Counted from the stretch's first letter, positions 45,247 to 59,247 are shown. The stretch: 64,000 bases of DNA from Spiroplasma syrphidicola EA-1 (GCF_000400955.1 NC_021284.1:682001-746000); one strand, 5' to 3'. Translations and numbers: made by a program. Notes: generated from the sequence alone by a model not told the origin.

Positions 45247-47640
45247 CTAACGAATTACAATTTTTAGTTTTGTTAAATGTTCTTTAATTTTATCAAATTC
45301 AAGATTAATCTCTTGTTCTGTTAATTGATGAGTAAGGTTATTAAATGTGAAGCTAATTGTTAAAGCAACTTCATCGCTCATCGTTTTCGGATCACGATAT
45401 TTATCAATTACTCTGACATCAGTTAAATAATTAACTCCAGTAATAATTTGATTTTTAATTAAACCATATTGTTGATCACCTTTTAATAAAATTGAGATAT
45501 CTCGTGATGATGGGGTAAATTTTGAAACTTCTTGAAATTTAACAACTTGATGATTTGCTTTAAAAATAATATCAAACTGAAATTCACAAAAATAGGTTGG
45601 ATTTAAATCATGTTCTTTTTGATATTGGGGGTGAATTACCCCAATAATTCCTAATAATTGATTATGATAATAAATTAAACTTGTCCGATATGGATGATAA
45701 ACTGTACTTGCTGGGGCAAGACGATAATCTAACGCTGCTAAATCAAGCCCTTCTTTGGCACAAAAACCTTCAAATAATCCTTTCATATAATAGAATGAAT
45801 TATCAATTTTTTCTTTTGTTACTAAATTATTAATAATTTCATTTTGGGCAATAAAAGCACCGTGATAATAACTATCCCCTTGATTGACATAAACTTTTTC
45901 CACAGTAAATAATTTAATATTGTTATTATTACGGGTATTATTATAAATTCCAGCTTCTAATAAACTATTTAATAAGCTAACGCGCATCATTTCATGTTCT
46001 TGTGATAATGGTGATAATAATTGATAAGGTTTTTTGTAATTAAAGAAATTAAATTGTTCTATTTCGGTTTGCGGAACCAATGAATAGGTTTTGGCTTGGT
46101 AAAATCCTTGATTTAATAAGAAATTTTCAAAATTTTGAATTGTTTTTTCACTTGCCAGTCTTTTTTTTGCCAAGTTTGGAACAACCGGTGGTTTGGCGAT
46201 AATCTCATCATAACCATATAATCGAGCAATTTCTTCAATTAAGTCGGCTTTTTGTTGAATATCTGTTCTTGTTGCTGGACTAATAATCTCAAATTTGTTT
46301 TCGCCACTATCCGCAACACTAAATCCTAATGGTGTTAAAAGATTTTTTATTTGTTCACTATTAAACTGATGACCAATTAAAGCATTAATTTCAGTTAAAG
46401 TTATTGCTAATGAAACTGGTTTTTCACTGTATTCTCTAACATAATTAACTGTTGATAATTCTGCCAAAAAACGGTGCTCTTCTAATAACATTAAAAAACG
46501 ACTTAAACCAAAATTAACTGTTGAACTACTTAATGGTTTTAAATAACGTTGTAAATTAATATTACTAATCCCTACTTTGCGTTGTTGACGACGCATTAAC
46601 AAATGATTAACTTTCAATGCTAAAATTGTTATTTCCGTAGTTGTTGAACTAACTAAATAATTAGGATTAACTCTAACCCCAACTAGTTCAACAAAATCAT
46701 CGCCATCTAAAATAACTAAATCCCCTTTTGCAATCTTAAATTCCGCATTTTCATAATCGGTTGTGATTCGTAAGCCGGTTTTAATTTTGTGATAGTCATA
46801 AACAATAATTGGTTGGCCTGTTTCAATTGTTGTTTGAATTTGTAAATCATCAAGCGGTTTAGCAATATCAGAACAATATTGATTAATTTTTAATCAAACT
46901 CTCTTTGCTAAGGCTAATGACTGATCAAGATTTTGTAATTTAACATTAACAGCAGAACTTTTGATAATTTCTGGGCTATCAATGATAATTTTTAAATCTT
47001 GGTCATATTTTGGTAATTGTTCGGTTGTTTCAATCAATAATGGCAATAATGGTCGGTCAAAAAAAGCAGCTAATTCCCGAGCTAATTCATAAGCACTTAA
47101 ACAATCACTACGATTCAAAGTTAAATCAACTTCAAAAGCAACATCAGTAAAACCTCAGTCAGTTAAAATATCTTCTTTTCCAATTAAATTATAACCTTCT
47201 TCTGATGGTAATTTTAACATTACAATTTCATCTTGTTCTAATTCGGTTAAATATTTTTCAGAAATTCCTAATTCACTAAACGAACACATCATCCCTTCGG
47301 AACTATGCCCTTGCACTTCACGGATTTGGATTTCCATCCCATTGGCAAGTTTTGCCCCCGGGCGAGCAACCGCAACATATCCTTCTTCCACCGGATTAGC
47401 TGCACCACAAACAATTGGATCAACTAAGTCTTGTTTTGTATCAACTAAACAAAAATTTAAATGCGTATTTGGGATTTTGTTAACAACTTGAATTCGCCCA
47501 CCAACAACATTAGAATTTTTATTATAATCAACAACACTGTCAACTTCAAAACCAAGTTTATTTAAGGCCTCAACAATATGGTCATTACTAATATTATTTA
47601 AATCAAGATATTTTTCTAATCAATTTCGTGTTATTATCAT
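45247..47640 (-). CDS. pheT: Phenylalanyl-tRNA synthetase, beta subunit
   Basis: A 797-residue subunit. In order: the tRNA-binding EMAP-like domain (residues about 40-150, GYVAVARPGAKLANG), B3/B4 editing domain, B5 domain (LIEEIARLYGYDEI), the inactive catalytic-like core, and the C-terminal anticodon-binding ferredoxin fold (FTPSSRDISILLKG). UGA tryptophans break it into several standard-code pieces. It starts 9 bases after pheS. Confidence 0.95.
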
Positions 47641-47649
47641 AATTTCCTC

Positions 47650-48687
<1,038 letters not shown>

Positions 48688-48946
48688 AATTTCCTCCTTA
48701 AATAAAAAACCTTGTCTATTTAAAAAAATAAACAAGGAGTGAATGTTTCACGGTACCATCCTTTTGCACTAGTTTCCTAGTCTTAATTAGTTTAACGAAT
48801 TATAAAAATAATCCGGCTGGGATTAGCAGCACTCCTTAGGTGAATTCATTAATATTATCTTAGTTACTCTCACCATCTATAACCTCGCTGAAAGATAACA
48901 CTTTAACTACTACTCCTAAATCATCGTTTTAAATATTTACTTACTT
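48688..48946 (-). promoter_or_regulatory. T-box riboswitch of pheST
   Basis: T-box AAGGATGGTACCGTG (minus strand, 48749-48763) followed by a terminator stem CCTTGTTTATTT / AAATAGACAAGG (48704-48737) with U-run. In Stem I the segment GAATTCACC contains a Phe codon (TTC) in the usual specifier context. TATAAT at 48954-48959 starts the leader at about 48946. Confidence 0.92.
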
Positions 48947-48986
48947 ATTGATATTATAACTGATTTTTTAAAATTATGAAATTATT

Positions 48987-51900
48987 TTAAATTGTTAATT
49001 CCTGCAATTTTCTTTTTTTAATTAAGTACATTGCCAAGACTCAGGCAAACCCTAAAATTGTGGCAATAATGGTTCCTGTTAAAACTGGGGTTTGCCAATT
49101 TAGTGGTAAATTTATTACCAACTGATAATTTGTAAACACCATTGCGAGGACAAAGTGTCAAATTAATAGTGATAGTAAATAAGCGGCGAAAAAGGCAAAA
49201 ATTATTCCTAAAATATAATTACCAATAACAATAAAATTAATGTCCCGCGTACGATAGCCTAATGCTCGCATTGTCAAAATAATATCACTTGCTTCATCAA
49301 TTACCGAAGTAGTAACAACAGCTAAAATAATAAAAATAATAAGGCCATTTAAAACTTGTAAAATCAATAATGAATTATTAAATAATTCCATTCCTGCTGC
49401 TAATAATAATCGTTCCAAATTAATCATCGTTACATTATTAAGGTTAGTAAAACTAGCAACATCGGCAGCATTAAAATTATTCGTCAAAAGTTGACCGATT
49501 GTAACATCTAAATCTTGATTAAAGAGATTAATCGTTAAATTTTGAACTGTTACTTTAAAACTTTGCTTTTGCATTAAAATTTCTTTCAGATTGATTTTTT
49601 CTTGAATTAACTGATTTTTTGACAAAAGATTATTATAAAAACTTGGCATAATTGCACCTTGCGCATCACGATAATAACTTTGAATTGCTTGTTCACTGAT
49701 AAAAATGTTCCGGCGAATTGTATCATCATTAATGATTCCTTTAACAACTATTGCAATTGGAAAAGAACCAATTGCATTTTTAACAACAAATTGATAATGA
49801 TCATTTACATTTAAATTTGCTAATTTTGCTATTTTTTTTGAAATAATGGCCGGAATATTAGTTCTTCCGGCTGAAAAATTAATAACTTCGTTAATTACAT
49901 TTTCCGAAATTCCTGGCAAATAATAAAAATCATCCGCAAGAGTTTGTGATAAACCCTTAATGGTAATATCATCAATTACTGTTTGTTCATTTTCACTTGG
50001 TGAAACTGGTAATGTCACCCCTAAAGCTTCTGCTGTTGGATTATACATTAGTTGGTTAAAACTAATAATTGTTTTAACTTTTGTTTGGTCTAATTGAGAT
50101 GATAATTTTTCAATATTAGTTAATCATCCAGGTAAATTTTCAGCAGCCCCACAACTTTTGACAAATTTGATAATAGCTAATAAGTCATCAAAATAAATCG
50201 ACTGATAAATTGGTTGATATGAAGCAAACTTTGCCAAATCTTTGCATTCCCCACCTTCAATAATACTTTGTACTAAACTATGAAAATTTTGAAGCGATTC
50301 TTGGGCTGTTTGTTCAGCATTTAATGTTGGTATTAAACGAAAATTATCAACATTTAATAGTTGTAAAGTTTCGTGACCACCAATATTTTTAACTTCACTA
50401 GCCGTTAATTTTGTCCCAAAATCAAATTTATGATCAACACTATTTTGATAAATTAAATTGGTACGAACTGTTAATTGTTTAAAAATATCACTAGCATTAA
50501 ATTGGAGAATAAAAAGTAAAGAAGATATAAAGAAAATTACCATCACTATTAATCATTTACTAAAAGTTCGCATCATAAAAGATAATTGTAGCCGAAAGAG
50601 AAACGGGGCTTTAACTGTGATAGTTTTTAAAAAAGTTTCAAAAAAAGTAATGCGTTTTTTGGAAGCTAAATTAATTAAATCTAAACTAGGTAATTTTAAG
50701 TGCAATAAAATTAAACCAAATGATATTACGGTAAATAAAACTGGCATCGCGACAAATAACAAAACAAGGAATCATCACGCAATATAAATTAAATCAAAAG
50801 GAACCAACAGACCAATCGTATATAATTTGTTAACATACATTTGAATTGGAAGACTAATCGCATAACCAACTAGGGCTCCTAATAGCATCGTGATAAAAAA
50901 TTTCACAGTAAAAACTCAAGCTAATTCGGCAGTTCGATAACCAAAAGCTTTAAAAATCCCAATTTGGCGACGAGTTTTATTCATTTCTTTTTTCATTGCA
51001 TAATTAATGAAAATAAAGCCTAATCCTAATAAAACACTTCCCATCACAGCATAAAGAATAATTTGCAAATTAATATTTTGCATTTGGACAGCAAGACCAC
51101 TTTCGTTAAAAGATAGCAACGTTCCAGAAGGATTAACAAAAACTTGTCCTAATGCTTTTTTCAACGATAACAATGTTTCTGGATCAGAATTATTTAGTTT
51201 TATCATTACCATTTGCTGGGTTGAAAAAACATAATCTAACGCTTTTTCACGCTCTTTAACTCAAGAACTTCCTAATAATTGATAAATTTTACTTTGCGGT
51301 AAATAAATAACACCATAATTGTTCAATCCACTAGTATTGGCATGATTTGAACCAATCGGTTCTATTCTTAACATTGTATTTAAAGTACTAGCGATCCCAC
51401 TAACTGTAAAACTTGGGGCATTATCCCCTAAACTAACTTCACTCCCAATGCTTAAGTTATGCTGTTTGGCAAATAAACTACTAACTGCGATTGTATTATC
51501 CTCACCTGGCAGTTGACCAGCAAAAAGATGAAGTTGATTAAAATTTGCAACTTTGCTATTTGTTAAATCAATTAAGGGTGTTGGAACAAAATTTAAAGTC
51601 AGATTATCGTTTTTAGTACTTTTAGCAATTAGTTCATTGGAAATAGCAAAACCTCAATCCAAGCGTGGTGATTTTAAAATACGAAATAATAATTCATTTC
51701 AACGATTATAATTAAATTTTCCTAAATAAGCTACGCCACTTGGTGTTAAACCATCATGAGACATTTTTCCCTGATTTTGATAAACATCATTTAATTTTTT
51801 AGTAATTGCTAAGTCTTCACAATTAGTTCGATTAGCAGGATTACTATTGTTTGCACAAGTTTTTTTAACATTAACTCATCATTCACTATTTTTATCAATA

Positions 51901-52193
51901 ATACTGTCCCCACTATCAGTTACTGTTTCAACATTACCATCTTGATTAACAAAAATATTATTTAGATAGTAATCTTGAATAAACTTTGCTTTATATGGGC
52001 TTCGACCAGTAAAATAAAAATCTCATTCTTGTGAACTATTGGCAATATTATTATAAATAATTTTAAATTGAAGAGCTCCGGATAAAACTCCAGCAAATGT
52101 TGCAACAATAATAACAATAAATAAAATTAAGCCAATTGCTTCAATTCAATTTTTAAAATACGCTTTTAAATAACTTTTTAAAATTTGACGCAT
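48987..52193 (-). CDS. Large FtsX/MacB-type permease without ATPase
   Basis: A 1068-residue protein. After the first helix (residues about 17-40) comes a large extracytoplasmic region (about 50-330), then three helices (about 345-480), a second helix and extracytoplasmic domain (about 550-890), and three C-terminal helices. This is the two-FtsX-domain layout of MacB/LolE-like permeases. No ABC ATPase gene lies next to it, so the partner is encoded elsewhere or it works alone. Many UGA codons occur. GGGAAA is the ribosome site. Substrate unknown. Confidence 0.85.
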
Positions 52194-52208
52194 TATTTTT
52201 TCCCTTCA

Positions 52209-53726
52209 TTAATAATTACTGTTTATTAGTTGGGCAATGACATTTCCAATTTTATTAACAACATCTGTTGCTAAAACCGGTTTTTTAGTTTGGGCCACTA
52301 AATCACCACAAAAACCATGTAAATAAACTGCTAGGTAACTAGCTGTTAAATTATTATAACCCTGGCCACAAAGACTGGCAATCAAACCTGTTAAAGCATC
52401 CCCCATTCCGGGTGTTGCCATATATGGATTTCCCGTTGAATTAATATATGTCACTTCCCCATCAGTAATAATTGTTTGATAACCCTTTAAAACAACAATA
52501 ATTTTATATTTGCTTGCCAATTCTTGTGCTAATGCTACACGATCTGATAAAACTACTTCTAGCGGTTTATTAATTAACCGAGCAAATTCTTGGGGATGGG
52601 GAGTAATAATACCACGGTTCTTTAGTTTTCGTAATAATTCAGGGGTTAAAACATTAATTCCATCGGCATCAATTACAATTCGACCTTCATAATTGTCTAA
52701 AACTAGTTTTAATAAATTTAAAGTTCGTTCGGTGCGACCAGTGCCGGGACCAAAAATAACAACATTTATTACTTTTTCTAATAAATCAAGAATTTTTGAT
52801 CGATCATTTGCATCACAATACGTCATTTCAAGGACAGTATTAACTAAATAAGTCCGTAATTCTTGGGGAATAACTCAAGTCAAGTGGCCAGCCCCTGCTT
52901 GGATTGCCATATTAGCCGCAATTGTTCCAGCATTTAAATAATCATTGTTTGAACCAAATAACATTAATTTCCCATAATTTCCCTTATTTGTAACAAGCGG
53001 TCTCGGCGTTATTTTAACATTATCCACAATAAAAATTTTATTATCAATTATTTGATTACAGAATTCATTAATCTTTTCTTGTTCAAAATCAAGGGTAGTT
53101 AAAGTAATTTTGCCCAAAAATGGGATAATTTGATAATTAATAAATGCTGTTTTATAAATAAAAAATGTAACTGTACGACTAGCTTTAATCGCAACAGATG
53201 GGGTTTTCTGTTCATCATTTATAATACCACTGGGAATATCACACGCCAAAATTGGTTTATTACTTTTATTAATATCAGTAATTAATTCTTGTAATTTTTT
53301 CGCCATGTTTCCCTCAAAACCAAGCCCAAAAATGCAGTCAATAATTTCTTCACATTCCGTGATTCATTCTTGATATTCATTATTATCTAAGTAGCAAGTC
53401 GCAATCTTATCTTGCTGAGCAATTAAATTAGTTCAGTGTTTATTAACTGGTGTTTGGTGAGCCAGAAAATCTAATTTTGGCGCACAAAAAACAACTTTAA
53501 CATTATTTCCAACATTCTTTTCAACAATCATTTGGGCTAGCGCTAATCCTTGGGCCCCATTATTACCTCACCCTACAAAAATTAGATATTTTCGTGGTTG
53601 GGGTGATAGAAACGATAATAAACTTGTTGCTGTTTTAGCAATTAAGTTAAGACTTGAAACTTTATAATTGTCCATAATAATTTGTTCAAGGCGATAGAAT
53701 TTTTCTGTTGTTCCAATATAAATCAT
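52209..53726 (-). CDS. nnrD: Bifunctional NAD(P)HX repair enzyme (NnrE-NnrD)
   Basis: A 505-residue fusion of epimerase (N-terminal YjeF_N, residues 1-210, GWGNNGAQGLALAQ) and ADP/ATP-dependent NAD(P)HX dehydratase (residues 215-505, VVLKGYQTIITDG and MATPGMGDALTGLIASL). It repairs hydrated NAD(P)H. In the epimerase loop, usual GNNGGDG is GNNGAQG, so the catalytic aspartate may be missing. The start chosen, 53726, has GGGAG 8 bases upstream; 53735 and 53762 are alternatives. The fusion order is the usual bacterial one. Confidence 0.9.
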
Positions 53727-53789
53727 ATGTTTCATCTCCCTATTATCTGCAAGGATTATCATGTAAAAACTATACTATTATTTTATTCC

Positions 53790-53850
53790 TTTTTTGTTTG
53801 GAACTAAACAAAAAATAAAAAAAATAGTAATTTTAAAAAACTATTTTTTT
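53790..53850 (-). terminator. Two tandem hairpins after the membrane gene
   Basis: A stem at 53818-53850 (AAAAATAGT with ACTATTTTT) overlaps the stop codon at 53841, and a second perfect 10-bp stem at 53790-53815 (TTTTTTGTTT with AAACAAAAAA, loop GGAACT) follows. Either or both can terminate the gene at 53841. Confidence 0.7.
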
Positions 53851-54791
53851 TGACTAGGATTTTTTATTATATTATTTTGATATTTGACACGTTTAATAAT
53901 TGCGAAATAAAAACCAAAATATAATCCACTCATAATAAGAATGAAGGCAAAATAAATTAAGAACGTTTGCGCCCCCATTGGTAATGCTCCGGCAGTATAT
54001 GTCGCATCTGGATTTGTAAATTCCATAAAATCATAGGGGAAATATCCAGAATAAGACATATCAGGAAATAATTTTCAAGCATGACTAGCCTTGAAAATAT
54101 AACCTAAAATTGTAAAAATAACGTAATACCCGATAATCGCTGCCCCAGCATAACCTCATCAGCTTAACATTTTACGGCGATTATAAATAAAAGTTGCTTT
54201 ATGTTGATAAAATAATAAAAAATAAATTACCCCAGCAATTGGAACTAATGAGTGTTGTAAAAACATACTCATTCAATGGTTTCATGCTCATGTTTGATAA
54301 TCTTTTGTAATAAATAGCGATAAGTTATAGAAAAAAATTGTGAATCCCATAATAACTATCGTTCATAACCCAAAATAACTATTATCATATTTACCATTTC
54401 CTTCATGGTTCGTATTAAAAGCTGAATTTAAGAAAAATGCTGAAAAAATAATTGTTGAATAAGATGTGTATAGAAAAATATTACGAAAATAGACCTGAAA
54501 GACACATTGAAAGACCGATCAACTTTCTAATTCGGCTAATGTTGTGTTATATTTTGCGACTCAAAAGTCGGGAAAAACATGATTAGCACGGAATCATAAG
54601 ATTCTTGCAACTTGAAAAGATGAAAAAATAATCATTGATAAAATTGGTAAGAACCCAATTAATAATTTCACCCAAAATCGTCAATTTTTTGATAATTCAA
54701 TAATATTTTGTTTATAGTTAATTTTATGTTTAATTTTATGTTTAATTTTATGTTTAATTTTATGTGTTGCTATCGTTGATGTTTGATCCAT
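53841..54791 (-). CDS. Membrane protein, DUF1600/Pr6Pr-like, with KIKH repeats
   Basis: A 316-residue protein with six or so membrane helices, related in layout to the gene at 2613. Its motif LQHSLVPIAGVIYFLLF corresponds to FEHMLIPIIILAYYFLF there; both keep an intramembrane histidine. The N-terminal cytosolic tail carries three KIKH repeats plus KINY, encoded by a 12-bp tandem repeat. The ATG at 54791 follows GGAG. Function is unknown; a lipid-related role is only suggested by family resemblance. Confidence 0.7.
54717..54764. repeat. 12-bp tandem repeat, four units
   Basis: Four units of TTTAATTTTATG (first unit differs in one base) lie at 54717-54728, 54729-54740, 54741-54752 and 54753-54764. 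Because 12 is a multiple of 3, gain or loss of a unit keeps the frame and changes the number of KIKH motifs in the protein. Confidence 0.9.
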
Positions 54792-54848
54792 TTTAGCAGC
54801 TCCTTTATGGTTTTTTTTACCTTATATATTATAACCTATATTTATAAT

Positions 54849-55538
54849 TTAAATTCCTGGTCTTTTTAAAATATTCATTTTTTCCCGGTAAGTTGGGAAA
54901 TATTTCTCAACATAATGTCAAAATGCTTTTGAATGGTTGTGATGAACCAGGTGAGATAGTTCATGGACAATAACATATTCTAAAACGCTTGGATCAAAAT
55001 GAATTAATTTAATATTTAAAACAATTTTTTTACTTTCAGGATAACATACCCCTCATTTGCGTTTCATTGATTTAACAGTCAAATTTTTATATTCTAAATC
55101 CATTATTTTTGCTCATTTATTAAGTAGCTGTTCAAATTTATAATAAAATTTTTGCTTTAAAAAGGTATGAATCCGTTTAATATTTTCTTCTTCACTCCCT
55201 GCTGTTTTAATTAAAAAAGCTTCATGATCAATAATTTTGCTATAAACATTATCAGAAGTTAATTGTAACGGATATTTTTGATCAAACAAGATTAAATAAC
55301 CAGTACCAGCCTGATTTCAATAAATTTTACGATAATTATTATGATCATTAACAACGCTTAAAATTTTCTTAATATTTTTATATAGAAGCATTTCAATTTC
55401 TCAATCCTGGGCATGGGCAGGAGCTGAAATTTTAATTTCGCCACTAGAAACATTTAAAACAATATTTTTTTGTTTTTTTATTGTTAAGTAATATGGAATT
55501 GTTGTCCCTTGATAAGACAAATACTTTGCCATTGCCAT
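54849..55538 (-). CDS. YgjP-like M48 metallopeptidase-family protein
   Basis: A 229-residue protein of the DUF45/YgjP group. The zinc motif is YVIVHELSHLVHHNHSKAFW (HExxH plus a third histidine), preceded by KSMKRKWGVCYPESKKIVLN. These are soluble, putative Zn-dependent peptidases. Two ATG codons (55538, 55532) are close; GGAGG lies 9 bases before the first. The stop of the gene upstream (55586) is 47 bases away; they may be independent because a hairpin lies between. Confidence 0.88.
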
Positions 55539-55577
55539 TAAGAATAACCTCCCCAATTAATTAGTAATTGACAAATA

Positions 55578-55596
55578 AAAACCACTTATTGTGGTT
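55578..55596 (-). terminator. Terminator of the 455-residue gene
   Basis: AAACCAC and GTGGTTT form a 7-bp stem with a 5-nt loop, followed by T-rich sequence in the minus direction. The stem contains the stop codon at 55586. Confidence 0.7.
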
Positions 55597-56953
55597 TATG
55601 ATAATCATCATTATATGGATCAAAATTGTTTGGCCCAGTTTGATTGCTATTATTAGCAGTTGGGTTTTTTGTAATATCTTGACGATATTTTTGCCCTGCT
55701 GAATAAATTTTCTCAATATCTCCTAAAAATACTTTTCCATCATAAGAATTATCAACTTTTGCATTTGGATTAACACGTTGTTTTCCAGTTGGTAATGGTA
55801 CTTGGCGAATTTTTTCTTCTAGTGAGCGAGTATCAATTGTTTGACTTTGTTTTGAACGAGGAATAATTATTGGCCCTTGATATTTTTCCGGTTTTGGTTT
55901 AGCAGTATTATTATTAGCAAAATTAGGCTTATAGGAATCATGATGCTTAATAATATCACCTTTTTGGACAAAATCACCACGTTGTTCAATTGCAACACCA
56001 CGAGTTGATTCATCAATAACTCCTTTTGTTTCATCAACTGTACGTAAATATTGCCCATTGGGACCAACACTAATAACTGGTTTTACTGGCCCTTGTGGTG
56101 CTTGGGGGTTTTTTCAACGACTATTATTCATTTTTTCATAACCCTCATCAACAATTTGGGCTGAACCTTCTTCTGTAAATTTAGTACTTTGATACATTTT
56201 TTCTTTTAAGCGTTCAACTTTACTTTTTAAATCATCACGTTGTAAACCTCTATTAGGGTTTTGTTGAGGATTTCCCATTTCAGCGCGACGTTTTTCAATA
56301 TCTTGTTGAGAAACTGATTCTTTACGAGGAATAATTCCTGATGCCCCAATTTTACCAGTTGCTAAATTAATTGCTTTTAAGCGGTTTTGTTGATCTTCAT
56401 TTAGCCCAGTTTTTCCTTTGGCAACTGTTAAATAACCAATAGCAAATCATGATCCAAAAAAAGTAAATGCTGGGCCTAAAAATAAAATTACAATTCAGGG
56501 ACTTAAATCAATTCCTAGGTTAAAACTTGGTTGAGCAGTTATTGGTTTTGCTGCTAAAATAATTAGTGTTGCCGTTAATGCTAATGTTACTGCCCCTAAA
56601 ATAAAACTTCATGCGACCCCAAATTTTTTAAAACCATTAATTTTTGATAAACAAACTGGAATTAAATACAATAAAACAAGGACAGCTGAAATGGCAATTA
56701 AAATCCCACCAACTATTTCTGGTTTTGCAACAATGTTTGCAAAAAGTTGCAAATTATTTCCTGACATTTTATAAACTGCTGTTGCTATACCATTTAAAAT
56801 AATTTGTGATAACAATAAAATATCCCCACTTTTAAGCTTAGTAATTAAAATAATTAATAATCCAAAAATAAAGGTACTAAGAACACCTCCTATTATTAAT
56901 AATGTTAATGATCATGCACGTAATTGTTTCATTTTTTCACCCATCTTTTGCAT
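55586..56953 (-). CDS. Membrane protein with long disordered tail, 455 residues
   Basis: No family recognised. About four membrane helices occupy residues 10-165 (WSLTLLIIGGVLSTFIFGLL, IAISAVLVLLYLIPV). The remaining 290 residues are cytosolic or exposed and rich in Gln, Asn, Pro and Lys, with a coiled-coil stretch (LKSKVERLKEKMYQ) and no compact domain. Starts at 56953, 56944 or 56932 are possible; none has a strong ribosome site and I use the first. It could be a cytoskeleton- or adhesion-linked anchor. Confidence 0.65.
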
Positions 56954-57121
56954 TGATATGCTCTGCCTAATTAATATTAACCCTATTTTACAAAGATATT
57001 ATACATTATTTTCTAAGAAAACTCTAATATATTATCTAATTGTTAAAATAAAATGAGAAAAAATCTTTTTTTTGCTTTTTAATATCGTTTAAAAACTAAA
57101 AATATCACAAGGTTGTTTATT

Positions 57122-57164
57122 AAATAGAAAAAGTCCCATTTAGCAAATAGGACTTTTTCTATTT
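57122..57164 (-). terminator. Terminator of the lipoprotein gene
   Basis: AAATAGAAAAAGTCC and GGACTTTTTCTATTT form a 15-bp perfect stem with a 13-nt loop, 26 bases after the stop at 57190. Confidence 0.88.
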
Positions 57165-57189
57165 AATTATTGCTTAATACTATTTATTA

Positions 57190-58467
57190 TTATGCAAAAT
57201 TAACTTTAATATGGTAACTATATGCTGGGCTTTTTGCAAATATATTTACTATTAAAGTTGATTTATCGTGATTACGAAAAATCATTGAACCTGGTTTTGG
57301 CGTTAAAATAGCACTAGTTGGCGTAAAATCTGTTACTCAAAAATCTTCTAATAAAACATTTTCGAATTTTGTGGCAAAATCTTTTCCATAATATTTTGCT
57401 ACTAAATCATGGACTAATTTCGCTTGACTGTTTTGATCATAATGTTCACTTAATGTTTCAATAATTTCATTATTAGGGTCTGTAGCTTTTCAACTTTCAA
57501 GAGGGCTATGTGTACTAGTAACATATTTATCATTTTCATCAATAAGAACTGTGAAATTAAATGTTAATGAGCCTTTCGAAAAGATTGTTATTGAAGAATC
57601 TTTCTTATTTAGTGTTCCTCCTAAAGTAATTGAACCCTTATTATCTGAAATTTTTGCCTCTACTTTAGGATCAATAGTTTTTGATTCAGAGTATGGACCA
57701 CTTCCCCCCATCGCATCATATCCAAAATCAGTTAATTTTTGTTGATATAATTCTAATAACGGATTACGAGCTCCAAAGAATTCCATTGCAACAGGAAAAA
57801 TAGTCATCATCAAAGTTCCCAAATTACCGCTCTCTTTTTGAAAAGCTTCAACTAATCCTTTTGGAAAATAAACTTCATTTAAATTACTTTGTTCAAGTAA
57901 ATCAGTTCATTCCATTGGTTCATCATTAAGCTCAACTGATGTTCCACTAAATTGCCCTTTTCCTGTTAATTCAATTTTTGTTTCTAATGGTTTGTAAACT
58001 AAATCAACATCATCAGTTGTTAAGTTAGTTTGGTTTAGTAAATTAATTGCTTTTAAAATAACATCATTACTAATAATATTGGTAGGCTTACCATTTTCAT
58101 CTTTTTCATAAAATTTTTTATCAATTCCGGCAATTGAAATTGATTTTTTGGTAATAATTTTACTCAAATCATTTGTCGCTGACTCAATATTTACTGTTTT
58201 TGAAATAAAATCAGACTTCGTTGTTACTCCCATATAACGAATTGTGGCTTTAGTTAACCCAGGTAAAAATTTAATTTGTAACTTATCAATATTATTACCA
58301 TCTTTTTTTAACTGTTCAGCTAAAGAAAAACCATTTGGAATAACTTTATAGCTATCTTTGATATTAAATGTATCCTTGTCGGAAGTTTTTGTATGACATG
58401 CAACAACTGCAGTTGCACTAGTTGCTGTTAGTGTAACAGCTCCTAATAAACTTATTAATTTTTTCAT
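57190..58467 (-). CDS. Lipoprotein, 425 residues
   Basis: Signal peptide MKKLISLLGAVTLTATSA followed by lipobox AVVAC; Cys24 would be lipidated. The mature part has 400 extracellular residues of mixed beta strands rich in Lys, Asn, Thr, with two repeated-looking beta domains (the GKGQFSGTSVEL and GSLTFNFTVLI segments), typical of Spiroplasma surface lipoproteins of unknown role. AAGGAG is found 8 bases before the ATG. Two UGA codons (at 57907 and 57490) are read as Trp. Monocistronic, terminator at 57122. Confidence 0.83.
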
Positions 58468-58533
58468 TTTGTTTCACTCCTTTAATTAAGTTTTATTTTT
58501 TATAGAATATTTTTAATTTAATATTATTTTTTC

Positions 58534-59247
58534 TTAAAAATAAGGGGGTGCATTCCCCTTTTTAAACTGATTTAAAAGAATTGATTCACGTAAATCAGAT
58601 ACGAGGTTAATTCTTTTAATATTAAATGGAATTAAATAAGTTTCATGATAAAACAGATGATTTTGAGGGTTGTTTTCAATAACAAATAAATAATTAAAAT
58701 ATGTCAGGACTAATTCATCAAAACTATTTAACAATGAAATATTAGTAATTATTTTAAAATAAAATTTAATGCTATAAATAATAATTATTGTTATTAAGAA
58801 AAAGAGAATAAATAAGGCATAAAGAAAAACTAAAAAATAATATAAATCATTAAAGGCTTCTAATAAATTAGAAAAAGCTAGTTTGGTTAAAAAAGATCAG
58901 TAAAAATTAATAAAAAGTTTATAAAAAATAACAAAAATATTAATTAATCAAAGAAAAATTAAAAGACCATTATTGGCAAAAGTTTTTTTTACTATTAAAA
59001 TATCGTTATATTTCTGGGAATTAGTTTTATCTTTTAGTTTTTTATGCAATTGAATTAATAATGCCATGTAAATAACAAATAACGTAAAAATTATTAAGAT
59101 ATAGCTAATATTGAAAAGACTGTAACTAAGATTATTAATTGGAAAAAAATGATTAAATAGTAATATCAGCAAATTATTTAAGACAATAACAAAGGCAACA
59201 ATACTGATAAAAAATATTGAATACTGTGTTCTTTTAAGTGTTCTCAT
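58534..59247 (-). CDS. Membrane protein, 237 residues
   Basis: No family recognised. Four strong membrane helices (about residues 10-32, 40-66, 96-120, 130-160) are followed by a soluble C-terminal 75 residues. I start at 59247, after GGGGA, not at 59259, which lacks a site. The promoter region has a repeated ACCAAAATTT element shared with the gene at 891. It lies 66 bases before the lipoprotein gene at 58467, so both may be one transcript. Confidence 0.65.

Noticed and set aside
55867-56070. Minus-strand frame in the 455-residue gene
   Set aside because: Out of frame with the longer protein that reads through UGA.
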